Below are positions 1 to 8,756 of a stretch of 64,000 nt of DNA, in pieces. Origin of the DNA: Mycobacterium triplex (lineage in GTDB: Bacteria; Actinomycetota; Actinomycetes; Mycobacteriales; Mycobacteriaceae). The first letter of the stretch is position 1. The number at the start of each line of letters is the position of its first letter. The position numbers and the translations under genes were made by a program. Below the pieces are notes generated by a model. That model made no database searches and was not told where the DNA came from. It saw only the letters and a list, made by a program, of their open reading frames with translations. The stretch covers positions 2,346,012 to 2,410,011 of the forward strand of contig NZ_HG964446.1 in assembly GCF_000689255.1 (NCBI RefSeq), written 5' to 3'.

Positions 1-380
1 AGGCGATGCCGGGTCAACTGCGCAGTGCGCAAAAGGTTTTCGACAGCACCGGCGGCCTGCACGCCGCGGCGTTGTTCGGCGCCGACGGCACGATGCTGGT
101 GGTGCGCGAGGACATCGGCAGGCACAACGCCGTCGACAAGGTCATCGGCTGGGCGCTGGAACGCGGGCGGGTCCCGCTGACCGGTTCGGTGCTGCTGGTC
201 AGCGGGCGGGCGTCGTTCGAGATCACGCAGAAGGCCGTCCTGGCGGGGATCCCGGTGCTGGCCGCGGTGTCGGCGCCGTCGTCGCTGGCGGTGTCGTTGG
301 CCGAGGAATCCGGGCTCACCCTGGTGGCGTTCCTGCGCGAGGACTCGATGAACGTCTACACCCGCGCGGATCGGATCTAG
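1..380 (+). CDS. fdhD: FdhD, sulfurtransferase for formate dehydrogenase (C-terminal part)
   Basis: This is the 3' part of fdhD; the reading frame is open from base 3 and the 5' end lies outside the window. FdhD passes sulfur from a cysteine desulfurase to the molybdenum cofactor of formate dehydrogenase in the cytoplasm. The visible residues carry the conserved C-terminal segment, including [11 protein letters not shown] and the SGRASFEI stretch that forms the cofactor-binding pocket in the family. The catalytic cysteine motif is upstream and not visible. It is the first gene of a run in the same direction as the YraN-ComM-DprA genes. An internal ATG at base 6 is in frame but is not the start. 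Confidence 0.9.
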   Translation, partial: AMPGQLRSAQKVFDSTGGLHAAALFGADGTMLVVREDIGRHNAVDKVIGWALERGRVPLTGSVLLVSGRASFEITQKAVLAGIPVLAAVSAPSSLAVSLAEESGLTLVAFLREDSMNVYTRADRI

Positions 381-517
381 CCGAATTCCGCCGCGGTGCA
401 GACCGATTCCGGTGGCCGCTGTGGATGGACATCCGACTGGGGATAACTCGTCTTTGGTGGGGTCCTCGGCGCCCGTCCGGGCGTTTCGCGTCGGGCCCGG
501 CGGGCAGGTTTGGCGGC

Positions 518-916
518 ATGACGACCGCAAAGGCCTCCGGGGCCGACAAGACCCGCATTGAGCTCGGAGCGATGGGTGAGGCCCTCGCCGTGGAATACCT
601 GACGCGGATGGGGCTGCGCATCGTGGACCGCAACTGGCGATGCCGCTACGGCGAACTCGACGTGATCGCCGCCGACGACGCCACCCGCACGCTGGTGTTC
701 GTCGAGGTCAAGACCCGTACCGGCGACGGCTACGGGGGTCTGGCGCACGCGGTCACCCCCCGCAAGGTCAGGCGGTTACGCCGGCTGGCGGGACTGTGGC
801 TGGCCGCTCAGGACGGCCGCTGGGCCGCGGTCCGCATCGACGTGATCGGGGTGCGGCTCGGGCCGGGATATTCCAGGCGCGCGCCGGAGATCTCACATCT
901 GCAGGGAATCGGCTGA
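518..916 (+). CDS. YraN/UPF0102 family nuclease-fold protein
   Basis: A 132-residue protein of the UPF0102 (YraN) family, equivalent in position to Rv2898c. The start is placed at the ATG at 518 because family alignment begins near ELGAMGEALAVEYL; the frame is open back to about 425, but that extension has no family similarity. The GELDVIA and VFVEVKTR segments are the PD-(D/E)XK-like nuclease core typical of the family. The biochemical role is unproven; genome context with ComM and DprA suggests DNA processing. Its TGA overlaps the ATG of the next gene (ATGA), so translation is likely coupled. Confidence 0.88.
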   Translation: MTTAKASGADKTRIELGAMGEALAVEYLTRMGLRIVDRNWRCRYGELDVIAADDATRTLVFVEVKTRTGDGYGGLAHAVTPRKVRRLRRLAGLWLAAQDGRWAAVRIDVIGVRLGPGYSRRAPEISHLQGIG

Positions 917-2427
917 TGGCGCTGGGACGCGCGTTCTCGGTCGCGGTGCGTGGCCTGGACGGTCACATTGTGGAGATCGAGGCCGACATCACCTCGGGGC
1001 TGCCGGGGGTCCACCTCGTCGGCCTGCCCGACGCCGCGTTGCAGGAGTCGCGCGACCGGGTGCGCGCCGCGGTCACCAATTGTGGAAACGACTGGCCCGC
1101 GGCCAGACTCACGCTGGCGCTGTCCCCGGCGACGCTGCCGAAGATGGGATCGGTGTTCGACATCGCCCTGGCGACGGCGGTGTTGTCGGCGCAGCGCAAG
1201 AACCCGTGGGAGCGGCTGGAGAAGACGGTGCTGCTCGGCGAGCTGTCGCTGGACGGCCGGATCCGGCCGGTGCGTGGGGTGCTGCCCGCGGTGCTGGCCG
1301 CCAAGCGCGGCGGCTGGCCGGCCGTCGTTGTCCCGGTGGACAACCTGGCCGAGGCCAGCCTGATCGACGGGATCGACGTCTGGGGCGCGCGCACGCTGGG
1401 GCAGCTGCAGCGCTGGCTCGGCGGGTCGACCCGGCTGGACGAGCGGATCAGCGCGGCGGCCACCGGCCCGGAGCCGGCGGGGGATCTGGCCGACGTGGTG
1501 GGGCAGGCCCAAGCACGTTTCGCGGTCGAGGTGGCCGCGGCCGGGGCGCATCACCTGATGCTGACCGGGCCGCCGGGTGTGGGCAAAACTATGCTCGCGC
1601 AACGGCTTCCGGGGTTGCTCCCCAGCCTGACCGACAGCGAGGCCCTGGAGGTCACCGCGATTCACTCGGTGGCCGGCCTGCTGTCCGCGGACACGCCGTT
1701 GATCACCCAGCCGCCGTTCGTGGCGCCACATCACAGTTCCAGCGTCGCCGCCCTCGTCGGCGGCGGCTCGGGCATGGCCCGCCCGGGCGCCGTCAGCCGG
1801 GCGCACCGCGGCGTGCTGTTCCTCGACGAGTGTGCCGAGATCAGCGTCGGCGCGCTGGAAGCACTGCGAACACCCTTGGAAGACGGGCTCATTCGCCTGG
1901 CACGCCGCGACGGCGTGGCGTGCTACCCGGCCCGGTTTCAGCTGGTGCTGGCCGCCAACCTGTGCCCCTGCGCGCCGGCCGATCCGCAGGACTGCATGTG
2001 CCCGGCCGCGACCAAACGGCGCTATCTGGGCAAGCTGTCGGGCCCGTTGCTGGATCGGGTGGATCTGCGGGTACAGATGCACCCGGTGCGGGCCGGCGCG
2101 TTCGCTGCCGCTGACGGCGAATCCTCCGCGCAGGTGCGTCAACGGGTGGCCCAGGCCCGCGACACGGCCGCCGCACGGTGGCGGCCGCACGGTTTCACCA
2201 CCAACGCCGAAGTGAGCGGAACGCTGTTGCGGCGAAAGTACCGGCCCGGCGGTAAGGCCATGGATCCGCTGCGCCTGGCGGTGGAGCGCGGGCTGCTCAG
2301 CATTCGCGGGCTCGATCGCACGTTGCGCGTCGCGTGGAGCCTTGCCGACCTGGCCGGCCGTAACTCTCCCGGGCTCGACGAGGTGGCCGCCGCGCTGAGC
2401 TTCCGGCAGTTGGGCGCGCAGCGATGA
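916..2427 (+). CDS. ComM/YifB-type Mg-chelatase-like AAA+ ATPase
   Basis: A 503-residue AAA+ protein of the YifB/ComM family, the counterpart of Rv2897c. The N-terminal 180 residues are the Lon-S16-like ChlI domain (GLPGVHLVGLPDAAL, the LTLALSPA segment). The ATPase core follows, with Walker A GPPGVGKT and Walker B GVLFLDE, and then a C-terminal ChlI helical domain. A Cys-rich insert (NLCPCAPADPQDCMCP) near residue 350 is usual for the family. ComM homologues act as helicases that extend branch migration of integrated DNA during transformation. That role is family knowledge and has not been tested here. It overlaps yraN and dprA by 1 and 4 bases. Confidence 0.92.
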   Translation: MALGRAFSVAVRGLDGHIVEIEADITSGLPGVHLVGLPDAALQESRDRVRAAVTNCGNDWPAARLTLALSPATLPKMGSVFDIALATAVLSAQRKNPWERLEKTVLLGELSLDGRIRPVRGVLPAVLAAKRGGWPAVVVPVDNLAEASLIDGIDVWGARTLGQLQRWLGGSTRLDERISAAATGPEPAGDLADVVGQAQARFAVEVAAAGAHHLMLTGPPGVGKTMLAQRLPGLLPSLTDSEALEVTAIHSVAGLLSADTPLITQPPFVAPHHSSSVAALVGGGSGMARPGAVSRAHRGVLFLDECAEISVGALEALRTPLEDGLIRLARRDGVACYPARFQLVLAANLCPCAPADPQDCMCPAATKRRYLGKLSGPLLDRVDLRVQMHPVRAGAFAAADGESSAQVRQRVAQARDTAAARWRPHGFTTNAEVSGTLLRRKYRPGGKAMDPLRLAVERGLLSIRGLDRTLRVAWSLADLAGRNSPGLDEVAAALSFRQLGAQR

Positions 2428-3575
2428 CCGCGGCGTTCGACGACCCCAGCTGGCCGGCCTGGGCGTACCTGTCGCGCGTGGCCGAGCCGCCGTGCCCGGC
2501 GCTGTCCGCCCTGGTGGCATCCGTGGGCCCGGTCGAGGCGGCCGACCGGGTCCGGCGCGGGCTGGTCGGCGACGAGCTGGCGCGGCGCACCGCGGCCCGG
2601 CGGGAAATAGACTCCGCCGCAGCGGATCTCGAGTGGCTCGCCCGTCGCGGCGGCCGGTTGATCACCCCCGATTGCCCGGAGTGGCCGCTGGTCGCGTTCT
2701 CGGCCTTCGGCGGCGCCGGGTCGCGGCCCGGCGGCGCGCCACCGCTGGTGTTGTGGGCGTTGGGTCCCGTGCGCCTGGACGAGGTGACGCAGCGCGCCGC
2801 CGCGGTGGTCGGCACCCGCGCGGCCACCGCCTACGGCGAACAGGTGACCGCCGACCTTTCCGCGGGGCTGGCCGAGCGCGATGTCGCGGTGGTTTCCGGC
2901 GGCGCCTACGGCATCGACGGTGCGGCCCACCGCGCGGCGCTGGCGGGCGACGGGATCACCGTGGCCGTGCTGGCCGGCGGGATCGACATCCCTTATCCGG
3001 CCGGGCATTCGGCGCTGCTGCATCGCATCGCCGCGCACGGCCTGCTGTTCAGCGAATACCCGCCGGGCCTGCGCCCGGCCCGGCACCGGTTCCTGACCCG
3101 CAATCGTCTGGTCGCCGCGGTCGCGGGGGCCGTCGTGGTGGTGGAGGCCGGGCTACGCAGCGGCGCCGCGAACACCGCGGCCTGGGCGCTGGCGTTGGGC
3201 CGGGTGGTGGCCACGGTGCCCGGACCCGTCACCTCGTCGGCTTCGGCGGGCTGTCATGCGCTGCTGCGCAACGGCGCCGAGCTGGTGACCCGGGCCGACG
3301 ACATCGTCGAACTCGTCGGCCGCATCGGCGAACTCGCCGTCGAAGAGCCCCGGCCCGCGACCGCCCTGGACGCCCTCGGCGTGGCCGAACGTCAGGTGTA
3401 CGAGGCGTTGCCCGGTCGCGGCGCCGCAACGGTCGACGAGATCGCCGTCGCCTCCGGGCTGATGCCCGAGCAGGTGCTGGGACCGCTGGCGATGCTCGAG
3501 GTATCCGGGTTGGCCGAACGCGACAACGGGCAGTGGCGAATCGTGCGGGCTCGCCGTGCTTCGACGGCTAGCTAA
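2424..3575 (+). CDS. dprA: DNA-processing protein DprA
   Basis: A 383-residue DprA/Smf protein, the counterpart of Rv2896c. DprA binds single-stranded DNA and loads RecA in naturally transformable bacteria; its role in mycobacteria is unclear. The Rossmann-like core shows VVGTRAATAYG and VSGGAYGIDGAAH, followed by LTRNRLVAAV. A C-terminal winged-helix (DprA_WH) lies around residues 315-375. The start ATG sits inside the ComM stop (ATGA). Its 3' end overlaps by 8 bases the stop of the convergent HMG-CoA-lyase-like gene, so the accessory block starts with no spacer. Confidence 0.92.
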   Translation: MTAAFDDPSWPAWAYLSRVAEPPCPALSALVASVGPVEAADRVRRGLVGDELARRTAARREIDSAAADLEWLARRGGRLITPDCPEWPLVAFSAFGGAGSRPGGAPPLVLWALGPVRLDEVTQRAAAVVGTRAATAYGEQVTADLSAGLAERDVAVVSGGAYGIDGAAHRAALAGDGITVAVLAGGIDIPYPAGHSALLHRIAAHGLLFSEYPPGLRPARHRFLTRNRLVAAVAGAVVVVEAGLRSGAANTAAWALALGRVVATVPGPVTSSASAGCHALLRNGAELVTRADDIVELVGRIGELAVEEPRPATALDALGVAERQVYEALPGRGAATVDEIAVASGLMPEQVLGPLAMLEVSGLAERDNGQWRIVRARRASTAS

Positions 3576-4482
3576 CCCAGGGGAATGCGTCCACCGTGGA
3601 CCGTGCGCCCTGGGCGGCGCGGGAGCGGTTCTCCTCGCCCAGCTCGTCCAACAGCCGCCCACCCGCCGTCACGACTCCGGCGAATATCGGGGGAGTGAGC
3701 CACGGGGGCTGCAGGGCGAACAGCAGATCCTCGGTCGAGGTGTTGCCGCTTGCGCCCGGAGCGAAAGGACAGCCGCCCAGGCCGCCGAGCGCTCCGTCGA
3801 CCATCGAGGCCCCCACTTGGATGGCGGCGAGCGTGTTGGCCACGCCGAGGCCCCAGGTGTCGTGCCCGTGGAAGACGATCTCGCGCTCGGGTGTTACGTC
3901 GCGCACCCGCTTGACCAACTTTCGCACCTGTTGGGGCGTCGCCTGCCCCAGCGTGTCGCACAGCACCACGCTCGGGATGTCCGCCGTGCGGCTGTCGCTC
4001 ACCAAGTCGACGACACGTTGCGGGTCGACCATCCCGCGGTACGGGCAGGTGAATGCGGTGGCCAGGGACAGCTGCAGCCGGGCGCCGGCCACCGCGGCGA
4101 AGTCGACGGCCTCGGGCAAGGCGGCCATGCTCTGCTCGGTGGTCCGCCCGACATTGGCGTAGTTGTGCTGGTCGCTGACCGACAGGCAGTATTCGACGTT
4201 GCGCGCGCCGGCTTCGATCGCCCGGGTGACGCCGCGCGGGGTGGCCGTCCACACCCAACACCGTTGCAGCTCTTCGGGAGTCAGCGCCGCGATGACCTCG
4301 AGGGTGTTGGCCATCGGCGGCACCTTGTCGGGGCGCGCCATCGCCCCGATCTCCAGCGCGTCGATGCCCGAGTCCAGCAATGCCCGTGCCAGTTCGACTT
4401 TCGTGTCGGTGCCGAGCAACTTGCCGGTCAGCTGCAAGCCGTCGCGCAGCGTGACATCGCGCAATCGCACTGGGGTCATCAT
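3568..4482 (-). CDS. HMG-CoA-lyase family enzyme
   Basis: A 304-residue TIM-barrel protein of the DRE-TIM metallolyase superfamily, HMG-CoA lyase branch. It begins with VRLRDVTLRDGLQ, which carries the catalytic Arg and metal Asp. It contains FHGHDTWG with the metal-binding His pair, and the GGLGGCPFAPGASGN loop that holds the catalytic Cys of HMG-CoA lyases. Known members split 3-hydroxy-3-methylglutaryl-CoA to acetyl-CoA and acetoacetate; close relatives use other 3-hydroxyacyl-CoA esters, so the exact substrate is open. Its ATG overlaps the stop of the CoA-transferase upstream (ATGA), so the pair is translationally coupled. The gene is absent at this site in M. tuberculosis gene order. Confidence 0.88.
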   Translation of the reverse strand: MMTPVRLRDVTLRDGLQLTGKLLGTDTKVELARALLDSGIDALEIGAMARPDKVPPMANTLEVIAALTPEELQRCWVWTATPRGVTRAIEAGARNVEYCLSVSDQHNYANVGRTTEQSMAALPEAVDFAAVAGARLQLSLATAFTCPYRGMVDPQRVVDLVSDSRTADIPSVVLCDTLGQATPQQVRKLVKRVRDVTPEREIVFHGHDTWGLGVANTLAAIQVGASMVDGALGGLGGCPFAPGASGNTSTEDLLFALQPPWLTPPIFAGVVTAGGRLLDELGEENRSRAAQGARSTVDAFPWVS

Positions 4483-5699
4483 CCGATCAGCTCCTCGATA
4501 TTCGGAGGGTCAAGCGCCATGGCGCCAAGTATTTGTTCGGTGTGCTCACCGAGATCCGGTCCGAGGGTGCGGATCGCACGCGCGGCGCCGCCGATGCGCG
4601 GCACGATGCCCGGGAATGCCACGCTGGGCAGCATCTCGGTGCCGGTGGAAACCGGCAGGTGTTGGATCATGCCGCGCGCCAGGAACTGCTCGTCGGCCTT
4701 GATGTCGGCCGCGGTGTTGATCGGACCGGCGGGAACACCGGCCGCATCGAGCGCCGAAAGTGCCTCGCGCGCAGGCATGGTGGCGGTCCACTCACCGATC
4801 GCCGCGTCGAGCTCGTCGCGAGCCTGCCACCGCTGCGCATTGTTGGCCAGGCGCGAGTCTTCCGCGAGGTCGGGCCGGCCGATCAGCGTCATGAACCGGC
4901 GATAGATGCCGTCGCCGTTGCCGGCAATCACCACCCAGCGGTCGTCGCCGCACCGGTAGGCGTTCGAAGGGGCGATGCCTTCCATGCGCCCGCCGGTGCG
5001 CGCACGCGTGACCTGATAGGCGTCGTACTCCGGGACCAACGATTCCATCACCGAGAAGATGGCTTCGGTCAGCGCGACGTCGACGGTCCGGTCGATCACC
5101 GTGGTGGATCTGCCGGCGACACGGTCCTTTTGGCGTTGATGCAACGCGACCAACGCGCCGAACGCGGCGTAGATGCCGGCGATGGAGTCGCCGATGGACA
5201 CACCCATCCGTGACGGTGGACGGTCCGGTTCGCCGGTCAGTGCCCGCAGCCCTGCCATCGCCTCGGCGACCGCGGCGAATCCGGGTTGATGCCGCCGCGG
5301 TCCGGTCTGCCCGTAGGCCGACACCCGCACGATGATCAGATCGGGGTTCTCCGCGGCGAGCTCGGCCGGGCCGATGCCCCACCGTTCCAGGGTCCCAGGG
5401 CGGAAGTTTTCCAGGACGACGTCGCAGCTGCGGGCCAGCTCGCGCACGATCGCCTGACCCCGTTCGGTCTTGAGGTCGACCACCACCGACTTCTTGTTGC
5501 GGTTGATGGTGCGAAACAGCATCGACGTCGTGCCGGAGTACAGCCGCCAGGTGCGCAACTCGTCACCGGTTTCCGGGCGCTCGATCTTGATGACCTCGGC
5601 GCCGAAATCCGCCAACAGTCGGCCCGCGGTCGGCGCGGCTATGTAATTGCCCAGCTCAAGGACGCGTACCCGGTCAAGCGGTCCGTTGGCTTCGTTCAC
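4479..5699 (-). CDS. Type III (CaiB/BaiF) CoA-transferase
   Basis: A 406-residue family III CoA-transferase. These enzymes move CoA between acyl-CoA and a free acid through an aspartyl-CoA intermediate. Visible signatures are RVRVLELGNYIAAPTAGRLL at the N-terminus, GAEVIKIE, and SIGDSIAGIYAAFGAL, whose Asp is the expected nucleophile. The start is set at the GTG at 5699 because AAGGAGGT lies 6 bases upstream, an almost perfect Shine-Dalgarno; an in-frame ATG at 5750 lacks this. It is followed directly by the HMG-CoA-lyase-like gene. Together they could activate a free dicarboxylic acid with CoA and then cleave it; this pairing is inference. Confidence 0.9.
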   Translation of the reverse strand: MNEANGPLDRVRVLELGNYIAAPTAGRLLADFGAEVIKIERPETGDELRTWRLYSGTTSMLFRTINRNKKSVVVDLKTERGQAIVRELARSCDVVLENFRPGTLERWGIGPAELAAENPDLIIVRVSAYGQTGPRRHQPGFAAVAEAMAGLRALTGEPDRPPSRMGVSIGDSIAGIYAAFGALVALHQRQKDRVAGRSTTVIDRTVDVALTEAIFSVMESLVPEYDAYQVTRARTGGRMEGIAPSNAYRCGDDRWVVIAGNGDGIYRRFMTLIGRPDLAEDSRLANNAQRWQARDELDAAIGEWTATMPAREALSALDAAGVPAGPINTAADIKADEQFLARGMIQHLPVSTGTEMLPSVAFPGIVPRIGGAARAIRTLGPDLGEHTEQILGAMALDPPNIEELIG

Positions 5700-5879
5700 T
5701 GGAGACCTCCTTGTAACCCACATCGTGCATTGATGCCCACAATATGGCAAGAGACTCTTCCATCTCGTGATGCGAGCCGCTACAGTCGGATGTTGTTGCC
5801 TGGCTCACAATGCAAGCGACAAACCACGTTGTAGACATGACGTCAGCATGGCGGGTTCTCGACGACGAGAGGCTCTGGA

Positions 5880-7262
5880 ATGACCGCAACACCGATCACG
5901 GCAGTGACCGCGGATTCTGTCGGTGAGCAACTGGATCGCTTGCCGGTGGGGGCGGTGCACCGCAAGGTCGTCGTCGCGGTGGGGCTCGGCTTGTTCTTCG
6001 AGATGTACGAGATCTTCCTGTCCAGCACCCTGAGCGCCACGCTCCAGCACGACTTCGGGGTGCGCGGCACCGCGCTCAAATTGGTGCTGGCGTCGTCGTT
6101 CATCGGAATGTTCGTCGGCGCAGCATTTTTCGGCCGGCTCGCCGACCGGATAGGTCGCCGGAGGGCGTTCCTGCTCGGGCTCAGCTGGTTTTCGGCCTTC
6201 TCGCTGGCCGGTGCATTTGCGCCGTCTCCGGCGCTGTTGGTGCTCGCGCGATTTCTGGCCGGTGTCGGGATCGGGGCGGTGTACCCGGTGGCCGACACCT
6301 ACCTTGCCGACGTCTTACCCAAAGAGCAGCGCGGCCGGATGGCCTCCTACGCCTACACCTGCTCGTTCCTCGCGGTGCCCTTCGCCGCCTTTCTGGCCTG
6401 GTGGCTGACCGGGCATTCGCCGCTGGGCATCACGGGGTGGCGCTGGCTGCTGGCCCTGGGGGCGGGCGGCGCCGTGATCGTGTTCCTCCTGAACCGCTGG
6501 TTGCCCGAGTCGCCGCGCTGGCTTGCGTCCGCGGGGCGGGTCGACGAGGCGCAGCGGGCCCTGAACATCTTCGCCGCCGGATCGAATCTGCTTGCGGCGC
6601 GGATCGATACTCCTCCCGACGCCAACCGCGCCGGCGTCGGGAGGCCCACTCAATCGGGCCTGACGCAATTGCGGCGGGCCCCGTACAACCGCCGGGTCGT
6701 GATGCTGACGGTGTTCCACTTGTTTCAGACCTACGGCTACTACGGGTTCGGCACCCTCGCCGCGCTGGTGCTGGTCAGTCGCGGCTACGGCGTCACGTCC
6801 TCGATGCTGTTCAGCGCGCTGTCGTTTGTGGGGTATCCCATCGGCTCCCTGGCGGCCATCCCGCTGTTGGCGAGGTTCGAACGCAAGTTCCTGCTGGTCG
6901 GCTCGATCGTGGCCGTCGCGGCGTTCGGTCTGTTGTTCGCGACCCAATCGGCGGTGCCGCTGATCGTTCTGTTCGGCTTCTTGACCACCGCGACGAGCAA
7001 TGTCTTCTCCAACGTCTATCACGTGTATCAGGCCGAGATCTTCCCGACCACCGTGCGGGCCACGGCCGTCGGGTGGACCTACTCGTTGTCCCGGTTGTCC
7101 AGTGGTGCTTCGCCTTTCGTGCTGATTCCCATCCTGGACAACTACGGTGCGGGCGCGATGTTCACCGCGGTGGCAACGGCATTGGCTGTCGTCATCGCCG
7201 CCGTCCTCGCGCTGGGGCCGCGCACGTCCCGGCGCAGCCTCGAAGAGATCAACCCGCTATGA
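5880..7262 (+). CDS. MFS transporter (12 TM, sugar/organic-acid porter type)
   Basis: A 460-residue major facilitator with about 12 hydrophobic segments. The loop between TM2 and TM3 reads GRLADRIGRRRAF, the classic MFS signature, and PESPRW follows TM6 as in the sugar/aromatic-acid porter branch. TM1 is GLGLFFEMYEIFLSS. It is divergent from the CoA-transferase gene across a 180-base AT-richer region that probably holds both promoters. The PPE gene starts 16 bases downstream, which suggests cotranscription. The substrate cannot be read from sequence; the neighbours suggest a small organic acid. A GAGAGG stretch precedes the ATG at a suitable distance. Confidence 0.88.
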   Translation: MTATPITAVTADSVGEQLDRLPVGAVHRKVVVAVGLGLFFEMYEIFLSSTLSATLQHDFGVRGTALKLVLASSFIGMFVGAAFFGRLADRIGRRRAFLLGLSWFSAFSLAGAFAPSPALLVLARFLAGVGIGAVYPVADTYLADVLPKEQRGRMASYAYTCSFLAVPFAAFLAWWLTGHSPLGITGWRWLLALGAGGAVIVFLLNRWLPESPRWLASAGRVDEAQRALNIFAAGSNLLAARIDTPPDANRAGVGRPTQSGLTQLRRAPYNRRVVMLTVFHLFQTYGYYGFGTLAALVLVSRGYGVTSSMLFSALSFVGYPIGSLAAIPLLARFERKFLLVGSIVAVAAFGLLFATQSAVPLIVLFGFLTTATSNVFSNVYHVYQAEIFPTTVRATAVGWTYSLSRLSSGASPFVLIPILDNYGAGAMFTAVATALAVVIAAVLALGPRTSRRSLEEINPL

Positions 7263-7278
7263 CGGCCCGGGAGTGGCG

Positions 7279-8355
7279 ATGATCGATTTCGGGGCGCTAC
7301 CGCCGGAGATCAACTCGGGCCGGATGTATGCCGGGGCCGGGCCGGGACCCATGATGGCCGCGGCCGCGGCCTGGGATTACCTGGCGGCCGAACTGGCATC
7401 GAGCGCTTCCGGCTATTCGTCGGTGACGGCCGAGCTGACCTGTTCGTCGTGGTTCGGCCCGGCGTCGAGATCGATGCTGGCCGCCGCCGCGCCCTACATC
7501 TCGTGGCTCAGCGCCGCTGCCGCGCTCGCCGAACAGACGAGCGCGCAGGCCAAGGCCGTCGCGTCGGCCTTCGATGCGGCCTTCACGATGACGGTCCCGC
7601 CGCCGGTGATCGCCGAGAACCGAGCGCAGTTGCTGATGCTCGTCGCGACCAACTTTTTCGGCCAGAACACCGCGGCGATCGCCGCCACCGAGGCCGGCTA
7701 CGCCGAGATGTGGGCGCAGGACGCCGCCGCCATGAACGGTTATGCCGGCTTCGCCGCAACCGCATCGCAATTGGTCCCGTTCACCGAGCCGACCCAGACC
7801 ACCGACCAAGCCGGACTGGCCCAACAGCAAGCTGCCGTCGCTGCGGCAGCGACTGCGGGGACCGGTGCACCGTCGCAGACGTCGCTCACCGACATCGTCA
7901 ATACCTTGTCCAGTCAGATAAAGGGACTCCTGTTCGGTCCCTTGGACGTCATCTACTGGCCGATGATCTATGTGGGATCTCTGATTTTCGCGCAGCTGGG
8001 TGTGCTGTGGCCCGAGCATGTCGCCGCCGGGGCCGCGGTTGGCTTCTCCGCGACGCCCGCCCTCGCGGCGCCGGTCAACCTCGGCGGCGGGCTGATCTCG
8101 GCGAACTTGGCTTCGTCTAACAAGATTGGCTCGCTATCGGTGCCGGCGAGCTGGTCTGCGACAGCACCCGAGGTGGCCGAAGAGTCCATGATCCGGGCGA
8201 TCGGCGCCGAGGGTGCCGGCGGTCCGTCGAATCGACCGGAGACACTGTTGCCCCCGATGGCGCCGGCCCGCGGCAGACGTGGCCGCGGCGGCTTGCCACC
8301 CCGCGAATACGGATTCCGCCCCCGCTTTACGGCTCGTCCACCATCGGCCGGATAA
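7279..8355 (+). CDS. PPE family protein (PPE-SVP type)
   Basis: A 358-residue PPE protein. It begins MIDFGALPPEINSG, the PPE N-terminal signature, and continues as the helical PPE domain of about 175 residues with the WxG turn around CSSWFGPAS. The C-terminal third has IGSLSVPASW, the GxxSVPxxW motif of the SVP subfamily, and ends in a typical arginine/proline tail. PPE proteins are ESX (type VII) substrates at the cell surface, and several act as channels for nutrients. No PE gene lies directly upstream; the MFS gene does, 16 bases away. The start ATG is the only one fitting the conserved N-terminus. Confidence 0.93.
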   Translation: MIDFGALPPEINSGRMYAGAGPGPMMAAAAAWDYLAAELASSASGYSSVTAELTCSSWFGPASRSMLAAAAPYISWLSAAAALAEQTSAQAKAVASAFDAAFTMTVPPPVIAENRAQLLMLVATNFFGQNTAAIAATEAGYAEMWAQDAAAMNGYAGFAATASQLVPFTEPTQTTDQAGLAQQQAAVAAAATAGTGAPSQTSLTDIVNTLSSQIKGLLFGPLDVIYWPMIYVGSLIFAQLGVLWPEHVAAGAAVGFSATPALAAPVNLGGGLISANLASSNKIGSLSVPASWSATAPEVAEESMIRAIGAEGAGGPSNRPETLLPPMAPARGRRGRGGLPPREYGFRPRFTARPPSAG

Positions 8356-8446
8356 ACCCATGGCCCAGAACACAATTCGAACACCGTCGGTACCGAAGAC
8401 TTTTCGAGGCTCATTGAGCCGCGAGGTTATTGAGTAAGGAGATCAC

Positions 8447-8746
8447 ATGTCCTTTGTTACTGCGCAACCGGAAGCGTTGGCGGCGGCGGCTGGTGCATTG
8501 CGGGCTATCGGCTCTGCGCTTGCGGCCCAGAATGCGGCGGCGGCGGCGCCGACCACGGGGGTGATTCCCGCTGCCGCAGACCACGTGTCGATACTGACCG
8601 CGGCGCAGTTTACCGCCCATGGACAGCTGTATCAGCAGGTCAGTAAACAGGCGATGGCGATTCACGAGATGTTCGTCAGCGCATTGGATCTCAGCTCGGG
8701 ATCGTATGCGGCCACGGAGGCCGCCAACGCGATCGCGACCGGTTAA
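8447..8746 (+). CDS. PE family protein
   Basis: A 99-residue PE-domain-only protein: MSFVTAQPEALAAAAGAL at the start, then two long helices and a YQQVSKQAMAIHEMF segment. It holds a C-terminal YxxxD/E-like secretion signal region near residues 79-90. PE proteins form a heterodimer with the PPE encoded next to them and are exported by an ESX system. A strong AAGGAG lies 6 bases before the ATG. The PPE gene starts 10 bases after the PE stop, the usual PE-PPE operon layout. Confidence 0.93.
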   Translation: MSFVTAQPEALAAAAGALRAIGSALAAQNAAAAAPTTGVIPAAADHVSILTAAQFTAHGQLYQQVSKQAMAIHEMFVSALDLSSGSYAATEAANAIATG

Positions 8747-8756
8747 GGGGCTCGTG

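Noticed and set aside
808..2520. A 570-codon open frame on the minus strand
   Set aside because: It is antisense to the ComM-like gene, which has intact Walker motifs and overlaps with its neighbours as expected.
5700..5879. IclR operator in the CoA-transferase/MFS divergent region
   Set aside because: Short repeats such as GCAT-TG-ATGC near 5730 exist, but none is long or symmetric enough to name an operator.
8356..8446. GGCTC-ATT-GAGCC hairpin between the first PPE and the PE gene
   Set aside because: A 5-bp stem with a 3-base loop is too weak to claim as a terminator; readthrough is equally likely.
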